A DNA stretch of 28,460 nt from an uncultured Oscillospiraceae bacterium. GTDB lineage: Bacteria > Bacillota > Clostridia > Oscillospirales > Acutalibacteraceae. The DNA lies in NCBI GenBank assembly GCA_958354085.1, contig CATWUX010000011.1:1-28460 (forward strand). The letters run 5' to 3'. The number at the start of each line of letters is the position of its first letter. Position 1 is the stretch's first letter. A program made the position numbers and the translations under genes. This document shows, piece by piece, positions 1 through 8,809 of this stretch. The notes beneath the pieces are model-generated. The model worked only from the letters and a program-made list of their open reading frames with translations. It had not been told where the DNA came from and made no database searches.

Positions 1-16
1 GGCGAGGGAAAAGGGC

Positions 17-3000
17 ATGAAGGAAAAGACCAAGCGGTTTTGGAAATCTTTGGTGTCTTTCTGCGTAGCGATCGCAATCTTTTGCGGTTCGTTTGCGGGA
101 AGCTATTTCTTTTTTGGAGCCAAAGCGGCGGAATACGATGAAACGTGTCTGGCCAAGGTCGACGATGAGGACGGACGTTATTACATCCAGAAAGCGGCGC
201 CCGACATCACCTTTTTCTTTACCGCCGCCGAAAAAACGGCTGATTATGCCGCGCTGGTTGAACTGCGCGATTTCAATGACGAGGTGATGGAGCCGGTCTT
301 TCGCCGGGTATCCTCCAGCCAATTCAAAATGCTCCCGCCCGCAGAGGGCTATCAGCCCGGCAAGCGGTACACCGTCTGTGTAAAAGGCGGCGCTGTTTTC
401 AGCAACAAGGAGTTGGCTACCGCCTCGGAAGTGGTTTTCTCCATTGAAAAGGACGCGGTCGCCCGTTATCAATACAGCGGCCAGGTGAAGGAAAAAATCG
501 ACGGTATTCTGGCCGCGCCGGTGAACGACGTGTTGTCCGGCGTGACCGGCGCCGCGATCGGCGACATCCTGTTGGGCAAGGACGCGGACGGCAACGATGT
601 GGCGTATAAAATCACCGAGCTGCTCGGAAACGGCAGTGCCCGTGTGGAAACGCCCGGCGTGGACGAGATCTTTGACGAGCTGGAGCTGTACGACGAGTTT
701 ACGTTGACGCCGGAAACCCTTGTGGTCAACGAGGAGCTGAAAGCCGAGGTCGAGAACAATATCCGCGCCAGCAGCTTCTTCGATAAGCTGATGATGACCG
801 CCTATGCCGACGACGATGACGATAAAAAGGACGGGCTTCAGCCGATCGACGTCAAATTTTCCTTTAAAGGCGACGACGGCGTGGAGATCTCGATCATCTT
901 CACGCTGGAGGCCGGGAAAAAGGGATTGTTCGGGATCAAGGCGCTGAAAAACCATCAGGTGCAAATCACGCTGAAATTCCTGATTTCCACGAAAATCACG
1001 CCCAACATCGATGGCGTGCGCAGCATTGATATCGCGCAGAAAACCTCCTGCACCTTTTCCTTTGAGGTCAACATTTCGCGTCAGAAAAACATCTCCAACG
1101 ACGGCGATACATACGACAAAAATTTTCTCGACGCCTTTAAAAAGAAAAATTTCACCGATCTGGCGACCTATAAAAAGTACGCCAAATCCATTACCAAAGC
1201 CGTCGCCGAAATCGCCAAGGACAAATGCCAGGGCGATATCAAGCTGTTCGACTGGCCGATCCCGATCAAAATCCCCGGCGTGAAGTTCGGCGTACAGATG
1301 AACTTCTTTGTTTCCTTCGGCGCGGCAGGCGAATTCACGGTCGGCAAGGATTTTAAATACACGTCCATTGCCGGCATTACGTATGAAAACGGCCGCTTTC
1401 ATACGTACTCGAGCGTCAAAAGCCCCAAACAGGAAAAAGACTGGACACTGTCGCTGACCGGCAAGCTGTCCGCCAAGGCGGGGCTGAAGCTGAAGCTGAA
1501 AGCGGATATCATCAACGAAAAGATCGCACAGGTCAACATCACACCGGAAAGCGGCCTGTATCTGGATGTGTTTTTTACCTTCCCGATCATTAAGCCGGAG
1601 GATTTGGTGGACGCGCATCTGCTGTATTCCTCATTTGAGGCGGGCGTATACATAGCAGTCAACGCCGAAGCGTATATCAATTTTAAAAAGCTGACGGCGG
1701 GCTTCGTCGGTAATGTTTCCTTTGAAAAGGAACTGACGGAAAAGAAGCTGCCGATCATCAAGCTGGGCAATACCGAGATCATGAGCGGACTGGCGCCGAA
1801 AAAACCGATCGCCAAAGTGGTGGACGGCAAGGTCGTTATGCCCGAAATCCAGATGAGCTATTACGATGTGAAGGCGGCACGCTATAAGACAAAGGCGATC
1901 GACGTCAAAGATCTGAAATACACGGTGGACGATGCGAGCGGACTGCGCGTGAACAAGAACAAAACGATCGAAGTGACCGGCGCCGGCAGCAATACGAGCG
2001 CGTATGTCACCGTATCCTATGCCCATACGGACGGTACCGTGTACAGCACGCCGGTACAGGTGCTGCTCGGCGGCGGTATGCTGGAGGGCAAGGTCTCGGC
2101 ATACACGACCGACGGCACCGTGAAAGCGCTGGCGGACGCCGAGGTCAAAATCTATCAGGGCACGGCGGGCAAGCAGTCTGTCAGCACGCAAAAGACAGAT
2201 GCCCAGGGAAAATTCACCTTCATCGTCGATCCCGGCGAATATACGCTGGTCATCAGCGCGCAGGGGTATCGGCCGCTGACCTCCATACAAAAAGTGGAAA
2301 ACGACGCGGTCAAATACACCGAGCATATCCTGCTGATGGATGATACACAGAGCGGCGAAGGTACGGCCGGCGGCGTGATTAAAAACGCGGTTACCGGCGA
2401 AGTGTTGGAGGGCGCGACGGTTTATGTGCGTGAAAACTGGAACAACAAATCCGGCGCTTATGTGAGCGGCGTGGTCGTAACGACCAATTCCCGCGGGGAA
2501 TATACGCTTTCCGGACTGCCGGTCGGCTATTATACCGTTGAGGCGACGAAGGACGGCTTTATGCCGAACTATGCCAACATTTTGGTGCAGTCCAGCAATC
2601 CCAAAACCGATCACAATTTCACGCTCTCCCCCATTTTACCGGACGATTACATTCAAATCGTGCTGCGATGGGGCTCCACGCCGCGGGATCTGGATTCCCA
2701 TCTGATCGGCAAAACCTCGACCGGCGGCGAATTTGACGTGCACTACGCCAAGAAAACCTATTCGGAGAACGGGGTGCAGTACGCCGATCTGGACGTGGAC
2801 GACACCACCAGCTACGGCCCGGAAACCATCACCATTAAAGAGAAAATCAACGGCCCCTGTGTGTATGCCGTACACGATTACACCAACCGGAGCAGCACCT
2901 CCTCTGACAAGCTGGGCTATTCCGAAGCGTTCGTGACCGTTTATAAAGGCGGGCAGGAATACGCGACCTACAACGTCCCGGCCGGCGCAGTCGGCACCTA

Positions 3001-3079
3001 TTGGGTAGTGTTTGAACTGGAAGAGGACGGCACGATCAATCCGATCAATACCGTGACCAATACCAAACCGCAAGCGTAA
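17..3079 (+). CDS. Large exported/membrane-anchored protein with two carboxypeptidase-regulatory-like domains
   Basis: 1020 aa. The N-terminus has a charged stretch (MKEKTKRFWK) and a hydrophobic segment at about residues 11-37 ending in GAKAAEYDE, which fits a signal peptide or an N-terminal anchor. The middle (about 90-680) is long, beta-rich and not recognised. Residues about 688-770 and 783-865 look like two carboxypeptidase-regulatory/CnaB-like beta-sandwiches: each runs from G-x-V/I through an A-x-V strand and DAQGKFTF or NSRGEYTL to a GxYTLxxxAxGY-type strand. The last about 135 residues (WGSTPRDLDSHL, then YGPETITI) resemble a C-terminal beta domain of bacterial surface proteins, possibly DUF2135/YfaP-like; that name is uncertain. 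No LPXTG sorting signal is seen. The start ATG follows GGGAAAAGGG and lies only 16 bases from the window edge, so the operon may begin upstream. The next gene starts 13 bases downstream. Role unknown; an extracytoplasmic adhesive or scaffold protein is inferred. Confidence 0.8.
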   Translation: MKEKTKRFWKSLVSFCVAIAIFCGSFAGSYFFFGAKAAEYDETCLAKVDDEDGRYYIQKAAPDITFFFTAAEKTADYAALVELRDFNDEVMEPVFRRVSSSQFKMLPPAEGYQPGKRYTVCVKGGAVFSNKELATASEVVFSIEKDAVARYQYSGQVKEKIDGILAAPVNDVLSGVTGAAIGDILLGKDADGNDVAYKITELLGNGSARVETPGVDEIFDELELYDEFTLTPETLVVNEELKAEVENNIRASSFFDKLMMTAYADDDDDKKDGLQPIDVKFSFKGDDGVEISIIFTLEAGKKGLFGIKALKNHQVQITLKFLISTKITPNIDGVRSIDIAQKTSCTFSFEVNISRQKNISNDGDTYDKNFLDAFKKKNFTDLATYKKYAKSITKAVAEIAKDKCQGDIKLFDWPIPIKIPGVKFGVQMNFFVSFGAAGEFTVGKDFKYTSIAGITYENGRFHTYSSVKSPKQEKDWTLSLTGKLSAKAGLKLKLKADIINEKIAQVNITPESGLYLDVFFTFPIIKPEDLVDAHLLYSSFEAGVYIAVNAEAYINFKKLTAGFVGNVSFEKELTEKKLPIIKLGNTEIMSGLAPKKPIAKVVDGKVVMPEIQMSYYDVKAARYKTKAIDVKDLKYTVDDASGLRVNKNKTIEVTGAGSNTSAYVTVSYAHTDGTVYSTPVQVLLGGGMLEGKVSAYTTDGTVKALADAEVKIYQGTAGKQSVSTQKTDAQGKFTFIVDPGEYTLVISAQGYRPLTSIQKVENDAVKYTEHILLMDDTQSGEGTAGGVIKNAVTGEVLEGATVYVRENWNNKSGAYVSGVVVTTNSRGEYTLSGLPVGYYTVEATKDGFMPNYANILVQSSNPKTDHNFTLSPILPDDYIQIVLRWGSTPRDLDSHLIGKTSTGGEFDVHYAKKTYSENGVQYADLDVDDTTSYGPETITIKEKINGPCVYAVHDYTNRSSTSSDKLGYSEAFVTVYKGGQEYATYNVPAGAVGTYWVVFELEEDGTINPINTVTNTKPQA

Positions 3080-3092
3080 AGGAGTGTTTCGT

Positions 3093-4745
3093 ATGTTTTG
3101 TCCGCATTGTGGAAAGCAGTTGGCGGATTCCGCCGCGTTTTGTGGCTACTGTGGCGCCGATACCGCGTACACCGTTACACAGCAGGCTGCACCTACACCC
3201 GCGCCGGTGGCACCCACACCCGCACCGGTCGCACCCACACCTGAGCCGGTAGCACCCACACCCGCGCCGGTAGCGCCTACGCCCGCGCCGGCGGCACCCA
3301 CACCTGCACCAGTAGCACCTACTCCCGCACCGGTCGCACCCACACCCGCACCGGTCGCGCCTACACCCGCGCCGGCAGCGCCCACCCCTGCGCCGGCAGC
3401 ACCAACCCCCGCGCCGGTGGCACCAACTCCCGCACCGGTCGCACCAACTCCCGCACCGGTCGCGCCTACCCCTGCGCCGGTGGCACCCACACCTGCGCCG
3501 GTGGCGCCTACACCTGAGCCGGTAGCGCCCACACCTGCACCAGTCGCACCCACCCCTGCACCAGTAGCACCTACACCTGCGCCGGTGGCACCTACACCTG
3601 CGCCGGTGGCACCTACTCCCGCACCGGTCGCGCCTACACCTGCGCCGGCAGCACCTACACCCGCGCCGGTGGCACCCACACCTGCCCCGGTCGCGCCTAT
3701 ACCTGCACCGGTCGCACCCACACCCGCGCCTGTCGCACCTACCCCTGCACCGGTAGCACCTACACCCGCGCCGGTGGCACCAACCCCCGCACCGGTCGCA
3801 CCAACTCCCGCACCGGTCGCACCAACTCCCGCACCGGCAGCACCAACCCCCGCGCCGGTACCGGCTAAGAAAAAAGGGACGGTCAAACGGATCTTGATGG
3901 TCATTGTCGCGCTGTTGCTGTTGGTCGGCGGCGGCTTCTGCGGCTGGTTTATCGGCCAAAACGGCTGGGATTTCCGTGAATGGGGAAAAGAAAAGGATTC
4001 ATACAGCATGGAATCGGCTGTTTCCGAGGAAGAAGACGAGGACAAAGACACATCCTCTTCCGAACCGACGACAGCTTCGCCCGAATCCCCCACCGTGCCC
4101 ACAGTGCCGGCGGAGGAACTGACCTTGCAAACGCTGTGCGGCCAGTGGAATTCGCCGCAAATAGACGATGAGATTTATGTGCTGTTTATCAATGCGGATC
4201 GCACGGTACAATTGACGGCGGAAAAAGCGCTGCAATCGGTCACCGGAAGTCTGAGCCCAGATTTGACACGGATCACGCTGTCCAATCCGGAAAGCGGCGA
4301 ATCCCTGGAAGTGCTCGTCCATCTGACAGACGGTCAGCTGACGCTTTCACTGCCTGACGGTTCGTCCGAGGATACGCTGACGTTCACCCGGGCAAATGCC
4401 GTGCAGAATCCTTCGGCTGCGTCGCTGGTACTGCGCGAGGGCGAGACAGCGGACGGCACGATTTTGCTGACGGTGCAGGATATCGCTTCGGCCGAGGCGT
4501 ACGTACAGAACGAGCAGGTCATGCTGCGCATCGAGGTTAAGCCCACTGCGCAAGCCAAGCTGGAGGAATTCACCGGCCGTCTGGCGCCGGTTCACGGCAG
4601 TGTGTCGGCTTGGAAGGGCAGCGAACGGTTATTCACTGTAACGGTCTATGAAAAATTCACTTCCACCAGTGTCTATGCGCCGGTGGACATGACGTTGACG
4701 GAAGCCCAGCAGTTTGCTGTATTACTCAATACGAATTCATTATAG
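3093..4745 (+). CDS. Zinc ribbon - PTPAPVA repeat - membrane segment - SecD-P1-head-like protein
   Basis: 550 aa. An N-terminal zinc ribbon (C3, C6, C17, C20) is followed by 32 copies of a PTPAPVA heptad (residues 34-257) and a basic KKKGTVKR stretch. One membrane span (about 267-286) and an acidic Ser/Glu linker come next. A small domain at about 345-440 contains CGQWNS, as in lipocalin-like or DUF5640-like folds (tentative). The C-terminus (about 443-550) looks like the P1 head of SecD: an ILLTVQDIASAEAY segment, VMLRIEVKPTAQAKLEEFT, then MTLTEAQQFAVLLNTNSL. The topology suggests a cytosolic ribbon and repeat with the C-terminus outside. I chose ATG 3093 because AAAGGAG (3078-3084) lies 8 bases before it; a GTG at 3084 would sit inside that site. 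It lies between two genes of the same kind, with gaps of 13 and 12 bases. Function unknown. Confidence 0.85.
   Translation: MFCPHCGKQLADSAAFCGYCGADTAYTVTQQAAPTPAPVAPTPAPVAPTPEPVAPTPAPVAPTPAPAAPTPAPVAPTPAPVAPTPAPVAPTPAPAAPTPAPAAPTPAPVAPTPAPVAPTPAPVAPTPAPVAPTPAPVAPTPEPVAPTPAPVAPTPAPVAPTPAPVAPTPAPVAPTPAPVAPTPAPAAPTPAPVAPTPAPVAPIPAPVAPTPAPVAPTPAPVAPTPAPVAPTPAPVAPTPAPVAPTPAPAAPTPAPVPAKKKGTVKRILMVIVALLLLVGGGFCGWFIGQNGWDFREWGKEKDSYSMESAVSEEEDEDKDTSSSEPTTASPESPTVPTVPAEELTLQTLCGQWNSPQIDDEIYVLFINADRTVQLTAEKALQSVTGSLSPDLTRITLSNPESGESLEVLVHLTDGQLTLSLPDGSSEDTLTFTRANAVQNPSAASLVLREGETADGTILLTVQDIASAEAYVQNEQVMLRIEVKPTAQAKLEEFTGRLAPVHGSVSAWKGSERLFTVTVYEKFTSTSVYAPVDMTLTEAQQFAVLLNTNSL
3192..3863 (+). repeat. 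32 tandem 21-bp units encoding PTPAPVA
   Basis: The repeat lies in frame within the second gene and has 32 consecutive 21-bp units; the last one ends PTPAPVP. At protein level it is nearly invariant. The exceptions are PTPEPVA in units 3 and 16, PIPAPVA in unit 25, and PTPAPAA in units 5, 9, 10, 22 and 31. At DNA level the units differ widely at third positions (Pro as cct, ccc or cca; Val as gtg, gtc or gta). This indicates selection on the peptide rather than only recent copy-number slippage. A few neighbours are identical at DNA level (units 19 and 20), a sign of some recent duplication. A rigid extended Pro-rich spacer is the likely form. Confidence 0.97.
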
Positions 4746-4757
4746 GAGGTATTTCTT

Positions 4758-6983
4758 ATGTCTGTATGCCCAAAATGTAACGCATCCGTAGCGGACGACA
4801 TGAAATTTTGTCCGTCCTGCGGGACGCCCATCCCGACGCCGGTCGAAACCCCGGTCGAAGCGCCGGCTGCCGCGCCGGTGTTCTGCCCTAACTGCGGGGA
4901 GAAAAACGATCCGCAATTCGCTTTTTGCCAGAAATGCGGCAGCGCTCTGAACGCAGCCGCACCGGCGCCGGTCGAAACCCCGGCTGCACCTGCGGTTGTG
5001 CCCCCGGTTGCGCCGCCCGTTGCGCCGCCGGTTGCACCTGCGGCTGCCGCCCCTGTTCCGCCCCCTGTCGCTCCTCCGGTTGCGCCTGCGGCCGCTGCAC
5101 CGAAAGCCTCTGGGGATATCGTCGCACAGCTGAAAGCCGTTTGGGCGAAGCTGCCCAAGAAGCTGGTCGCGATTGTCGCCGGCGTTATGGCTCTCGTGCT
5201 GATTTTGATTTGCATACTGGTTCCCGGCGGTTCCAAAAACAAACCCGGTCTTGTCTATATGAAGGACAAGGAAATCAGTTTTACTTACCTGAACAAGGTC
5301 AAGCCGTTTGAGGCGACCAGCAATCTGGATGATTCCGACGACGATTTGCTGTATTATGTCCAGTTCAGTGAGGACGGCAAGCGGATGTTCTATCCGGACA
5401 AAATTGATGACGGCTTCTCTCTGTACTACCGCGATCTGAACAAGGACAACACCAAAGCGGATGCGGCGGTCAAGCTGGCTTCCAATGTCAATTCCTATTC
5501 CATTTCCAAGGACGGCAAACGCGTTTTTTACATGAAAGGCTCGGAACGCAACCTGTATTGTCACAACCTGAAGGACAGCGAAAAGATCGCTTCGGGTGTA
5601 ACGTCGTTCTACATCAATGACACCGGTAAGGTACTGCTGTATGTCTCGAACGATGATGAGGAGGAAAGCGGCAGCCTCTATCGTCAGGAGATCGGCTCCA
5701 AAAAAGAAGCGACCAAGATCGACAGCGGCATTTCCTCCCGGCTGTGGGTTTCCGAGGATCTCAGCCGGATCTACTATATCAAAGAAGGCTCGCTGTATTA
5801 TAAAAACGGGAACAAAGAAAAGGAAAAGATCGACGGCGATGTGTCCCGTTTGGTGTCCTATACCGAAAAAGGTACCGGCTATTATCTGAAAGAGACCAGC
5901 GACGAGGTCGCTCTGTCCGATTATGTCACGGACGATATGAAAGACAGCGACGAGGCGATGGTTGAGCCGATTGCTCCGGATATCGCCGATTATCAGACGC
6001 AGGTTGAAAATGAGTGGTGGGGTACTACGACAGAAACCGACTGGGATGCGTACAACGCGGCCAGAACGGCTTACAACGAAGCCCGCACGGCTTACAACAA
6101 AAAAGAGGCGCGCGATCGCCTGCGCACGCAGCTTGCCGAGGAAAAAATAACCAAGGAAAACCAGAGCCTGTATTTCTTTGACGGATCGAAAACGACTGTC
6201 ATTTCCGCGGACATTAACGACATAGAGCTTTCCAGCTCGAAAAACGCGGTCGTGGCGTATACAAAATTCAGCCAGAGCAGCGTGGAGAAAGTGAATCTGT
6301 CCGAGCTGAGCTCCCTTTCGGAGATCCGCAACAGGGTGAATGCCGCCACTTCCTCGTCCTCCGATCTGTATGTGGCGCTGAAGGAAAAAGAAGAGCTGCT
6401 GGATACCTCCTCGCCGTCCAGCTTCCGTCTGAGCCCGTCCGGCAAAAAGCTGTATTTCCTGGATGATTATTCGTCCGAGGACGACTGCGGAACGCTTATG
6501 GAGGTAGACGTCAGCGGCAGCAAGCTGGGCAGCCCCAACAAAGTGGACGACGACGTTTCGAGCATCCGTTTCCGTTCCAGCAGCGATAGCCTGCTCTATT
6601 TCAAGGATGTCAAAAACGGCAGCGGCGATTTGTATGAAAACGGTAAATCCCTTGCGACCGATGTATATGTGTCCAGCCTGACCTCCCTGAAGGATTCCAA
6701 AGCGCTGGTGTATCTGGTCGATTACAGCGATTCCAGCAGAACCGGCACGCTGACCATCCATACCGGCAAAGCCAAAAAGATCGCGGATGACGTGGCCAGA
6801 AATTTTGTGGTCGAAAGCGAGAAATCCATCGCTTACCTGACCGATTGGAGCAAAGACAAAAACCGCGGCGACGCGTATCTGTACAACGGCTCCTCCAAGG
6901 CTGTGAAGATCGATACGGATGTGACGGCGATGATCGGTCTGCGTCAGCTGCAAAATCTTCGCAATTGGCAAAACAGTTTATAA
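4758..6983 (+). CDS. Double zinc-ribbon membrane protein with extracytoplasmic propeller-like domain
   Basis: 741 aa. Two zinc ribbons (C4, C7, C18, C21 and C43, C46, C57, C60) are separated by a Pro/Val linker. A Pro/Ala-rich stretch follows (about 65-116), then one hydrophobic span (about 136-155). The outside part (about 160-741) has many short beta strands with recurring S-x-DGKR-x-FY, LYYRDL and SLYYKNG motifs, which resembles a TolB/DUF5050-type beta-propeller. A helical insert near 425-470 repeats AYNxAR and probably forms a coiled coil between blades. AGGAGGT (4744-4750) gives a strong ribosome site and overlaps the upstream stop codon. The architecture mirrors the preceding gene (cytosolic ribbon, Pro-rich linker, span, outside sensor or binding domain), so the two probably act together. 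The ligand is unknown. Confidence 0.85.
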   Translation: MSVCPKCNASVADDMKFCPSCGTPIPTPVETPVEAPAAAPVFCPNCGEKNDPQFAFCQKCGSALNAAAPAPVETPAAPAVVPPVAPPVAPPVAPAAAAPVPPPVAPPVAPAAAAPKASGDIVAQLKAVWAKLPKKLVAIVAGVMALVLILICILVPGGSKNKPGLVYMKDKEISFTYLNKVKPFEATSNLDDSDDDLLYYVQFSEDGKRMFYPDKIDDGFSLYYRDLNKDNTKADAAVKLASNVNSYSISKDGKRVFYMKGSERNLYCHNLKDSEKIASGVTSFYINDTGKVLLYVSNDDEEESGSLYRQEIGSKKEATKIDSGISSRLWVSEDLSRIYYIKEGSLYYKNGNKEKEKIDGDVSRLVSYTEKGTGYYLKETSDEVALSDYVTDDMKDSDEAMVEPIAPDIADYQTQVENEWWGTTTETDWDAYNAARTAYNEARTAYNKKEARDRLRTQLAEEKITKENQSLYFFDGSKTTVISADINDIELSSSKNAVVAYTKFSQSSVEKVNLSELSSLSEIRNRVNAATSSSSDLYVALKEKEELLDTSSPSSFRLSPSGKKLYFLDDYSSEDDCGTLMEVDVSGSKLGSPNKVDDDVSSIRFRSSSDSLLYFKDVKNGSGDLYENGKSLATDVYVSSLTSLKDSKALVYLVDYSDSSRTGTLTIHTGKAKKIADDVARNFVVESEKSIAYLTDWSKDKNRGDAYLYNGSSKAVKIDTDVTAMIGLRQLQNLRNWQNSL

Positions 6984-7008
6984 TAACGGATGAAACGAGG
7001 GGACGATC

Positions 7009-7500
7009 ATGGCGGATGGAATAAAATCGACGTTCAATAAAGGGGTTACGGCACTGAATGTCAAAACCACTGCGTTGCTGGAAACCGCCAAGCTGAAAAC
7101 CCACATCGGTACGCTGAACAGCGAGATCGACCGGCTGACGGTCGATCTCGGCCGGGCTGTTTATCAGGCATGGCTGGCCGGCACGCCGGCGGAAACGGAA
7201 TCGCTTTGCGAAAGCATTCGGGAAAAACAGCTGGAAATTGAAGAATTGCAGCAAAAAATGAAAGAAATTGAGCAGGAAGGAAAGCGGATTTTAGGGGCGA
7301 AAGAGGCGAAAAACCCGGCAGCGCCGTCGGTTCTCCCGCCTCCGGTGCCCCCGGTACCTCCGGTATCCACGATGCCTCCCGTACCTCCTGTACCTCCGGC
7401 GGCTCCCGCGCCCGTTTCGTTTCAATGTCCCGCCTGCGGCGCTCTTTACAGCTCTGCGATCAATTTTTGCACGAAATGCGGTTCAAAAATGCAGGGGTAA
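7009..7500 (+). CDS. Coiled-coil protein with C-terminal zinc ribbon
   Basis: 163 aa with no membrane segment or signal peptide, so probably cytosolic. Residues about 25-95 are helical with heptad-like spacing (TLNSEIDRLTVDLGRAVY, then EKQLEIEELQQKMKEIEQE), indicating a coiled coil. A Pro/Val linker (about 104-135) follows. The protein ends with a zinc ribbon (C140, C143, C154, C157) in the form CPACG-x10-CTKCG. The order is therefore the reverse of the two preceding genes, whose ribbons are N-terminal. A GAGGGG site precedes the ATG by 7 bases. It is the last gene of the four-gene unit (25 bases after the previous stop) and is followed by a terminator. It could be a cytosolic partner or oligomerising hub for the membrane zinc-ribbon proteins; this is inferred from architecture only. 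Confidence 0.85.
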   Translation: MADGIKSTFNKGVTALNVKTTALLETAKLKTHIGTLNSEIDRLTVDLGRAVYQAWLAGTPAETESLCESIREKQLEIEELQQKMKEIEQEGKRILGAKEAKNPAAPSVLPPPVPPVPPVSTMPPVPPVPPAAPAPVSFQCPACGALYSSAINFCTKCGSKMQG

Positions 7501-7564
7501 CCCCTGTTGCTAAAAAGACGGAAAGGTTTCACATCCTCCGCAAAACCGTATAAGAAAACGCCAA

Positions 7565-7597
7565 CGGGGCCTGCGCAATTGCGCAGGCCCCGCTTTT
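7565..7597 (+). terminator. Terminator: 28-bp perfect palindrome plus T-run
   Basis: The arms CGGGGCCTGCGCAA and TTGCGCAGGCCCCG (7565-7592) form a perfect, loopless palindrome, followed by CTTTTG. It lies 64 bases after the fourth zinc-ribbon-operon gene. On the minus strand it is followed by TTGGCGTTTTC, so it may also stop transcription from the alcohol dehydrogenase gene. Confidence 0.8.
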
Positions 7598-7693
7598 GCC
7601 GGAAGGGATCTCGGTTGTCTTGACCGAATGCCATCCATAGGCGAAACCGAGGATGCCCCCGGAAATCCGTACGATTTTGCCCTTAAAACAGTA

Positions 7694-8809
7694 TTACACC
7701 GCTTTTTCACCGAAGCGTTCCGTGAACAGTGCAACGGCTTCGGCGGCGGAAAAACCGCCGGGGGTGCGCTCAAAATTCTTTAAGCCGTTCCAGCGGGCGG
7801 CATATGCCGCGATCTGCTCCGGAGACAGGGAAACGTTTACACGGACGAGCGAATCGAGCAGCGCACAGCACCGTTCCTCCCCGCCGAACAACTCCAGAAG
7901 TACAGCCGTCCGCTCGGGCGCAAACCGCTCTCCGCGCCGGATGAGCGCAGGCAGCAGCACGGCGCACGCCATCCCGTGCGGCACGCCGAAATCCTCGGTC
8001 AGCACATACCCGAGCGGGTGCGGGAAAGCCGTCCCGACCGCGTTGAGAACCAGCCCCGCCCACAGCGAACCGGTCAGCAGCTTCTCCCGCAGCGCGGCAT
8101 CGGGCAGCCCGTCGTTTTCCGCAAGCCATTGCAAGCCCTCCCGGAGCAGAGGCAGCGCCTGCATAGCCAGCGCCGTCGTGGTATCGTCGCAGTGCGGATT
8201 CAGGAACCCCTCCACCGTGTGAGAAAACGCGTCCAACGCGGTGGAAACCGTCGCGGCGCGCGGCAGCGATGCGGTATACCGTGCGTCCGCGAAGGCGTAG
8301 CGCGCATAGCAGGACGGATGCTTGACGCTGTGCTTTTGTCCGGTCGCGTCATCCGTGACGACGGCGGTGGCGGTCACCTCGCTGCCGGTGCCCGCCGTCG
8401 TGCCGACCAGTGCAAACGGGACGGGCGGCCGCCGCAGCGAAGCGGTCAGCAGCCCGCGGCTGTCACCGATGCTGTTCGCCAGCAGCCATGCCGCGGCTTT
8501 GGTCGCGTCCATGACCGATCCGCCGCCGATCCCCACGAGGAAATCGGCGCGCCAGCTCTCGGCGGCGGCAGCGGCGGCCTGACACTGGCTGACCGTCGGA
8601 TTCGCCGTGATGGCGGGGAACACCGTCGCATCCACCCCGTTTTGCTGCAAAACCTCCAGCATATCCGTCAGCGCGCCGCTGGCCTGTGCGGAGGTTCCGC
8701 CGGTTATAATCAAACAGCGTTTGCCCAGTTCGCGCAGGCGCGCCCCCTGTCGGCGCACGCAGCCCTCGCCGCCGAAAACCTGTACCGGCATGAAAAAGTG
8801 AAAATCCAT
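7694..8809 (-). CDS. Iron-containing alcohol dehydrogenase
   Basis: 371 aa, a normal length for family III (Fe-type) alcohol dehydrogenases, which reduce aldehydes or oxidise alcohols with NAD(P)H in the cytosol. The nucleotide-binding signature GGGSVMDATKA starts near residue 95. The metal ligands of the family are in place: D193 and H197 (DAFSHTVEGF), H264 (FPHPLGY) and H278 (VPHGMACA). TTAGTGSEVTATAVV is also typical. An ATG three codons further upstream (8818) abuts the AAAGGA ribosome site, so I prefer ATG 8809, which is 9 bases from it. The substrate cannot be told from sequence; butanol, propanediol or glycerol-like enzymes share these motifs. It is transcribed divergently from the Rnf operon, which suggests a link to NADH/ferredoxin balance (inference). 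Confidence 0.9.
   Translation of the reverse strand: MDFHFFMPVQVFGGEGCVRRQGARLRELGKRCLIITGGTSAQASGALTDMLEVLQQNGVDATVFPAITANPTVSQCQAAAAAAESWRADFLVGIGGGSVMDATKAAAWLLANSIGDSRGLLTASLRRPPVPFALVGTTAGTGSEVTATAVVTDDATGQKHSVKHPSCYARYAFADARYTASLPRAATVSTALDAFSHTVEGFLNPHCDDTTTALAMQALPLLREGLQWLAENDGLPDAALREKLLTGSLWAGLVLNAVGTAFPHPLGYVLTEDFGVPHGMACAVLLPALIRRGERFAPERTAVLLELFGGEERCCALLDSLVRVNVSLSPEQIAAYAARWNGLKNFERTPGGFSAAEAVALFTERFGEKAV

Noticed and set aside
800..830. DDDDDKK stretch in the first protein, resembling an enteropeptidase cleavage site.
   Set aside because: Acidic-Lys runs are common by chance and there is no other sign of processing at this place.
3192..3863. Regularly repeated 21-bp units as a CRISPR array or satellite.
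   Set aside because: No spacers; units are contiguous, in frame and conserved at amino-acid level.
3045..4102. Long open frames on the minus strand through the Pro repeat (Gly/Ala/Thr-rich and Cys/Arg-rich translations).
   Set aside because: They are by-products of the 21-bp repeat, which is free of stops on the other strand; the plus frame has zinc ribbon, membrane span and ribosome site.
4740..6971. A 743-codon minus-strand open frame covering the third zinc-ribbon gene.
   Set aside because: No ribosome site and no recognisable domain; the plus frame has clear motifs and a strong Shine-Dalgarno. Codon bias on the plus strand leaves the opposite frame open.
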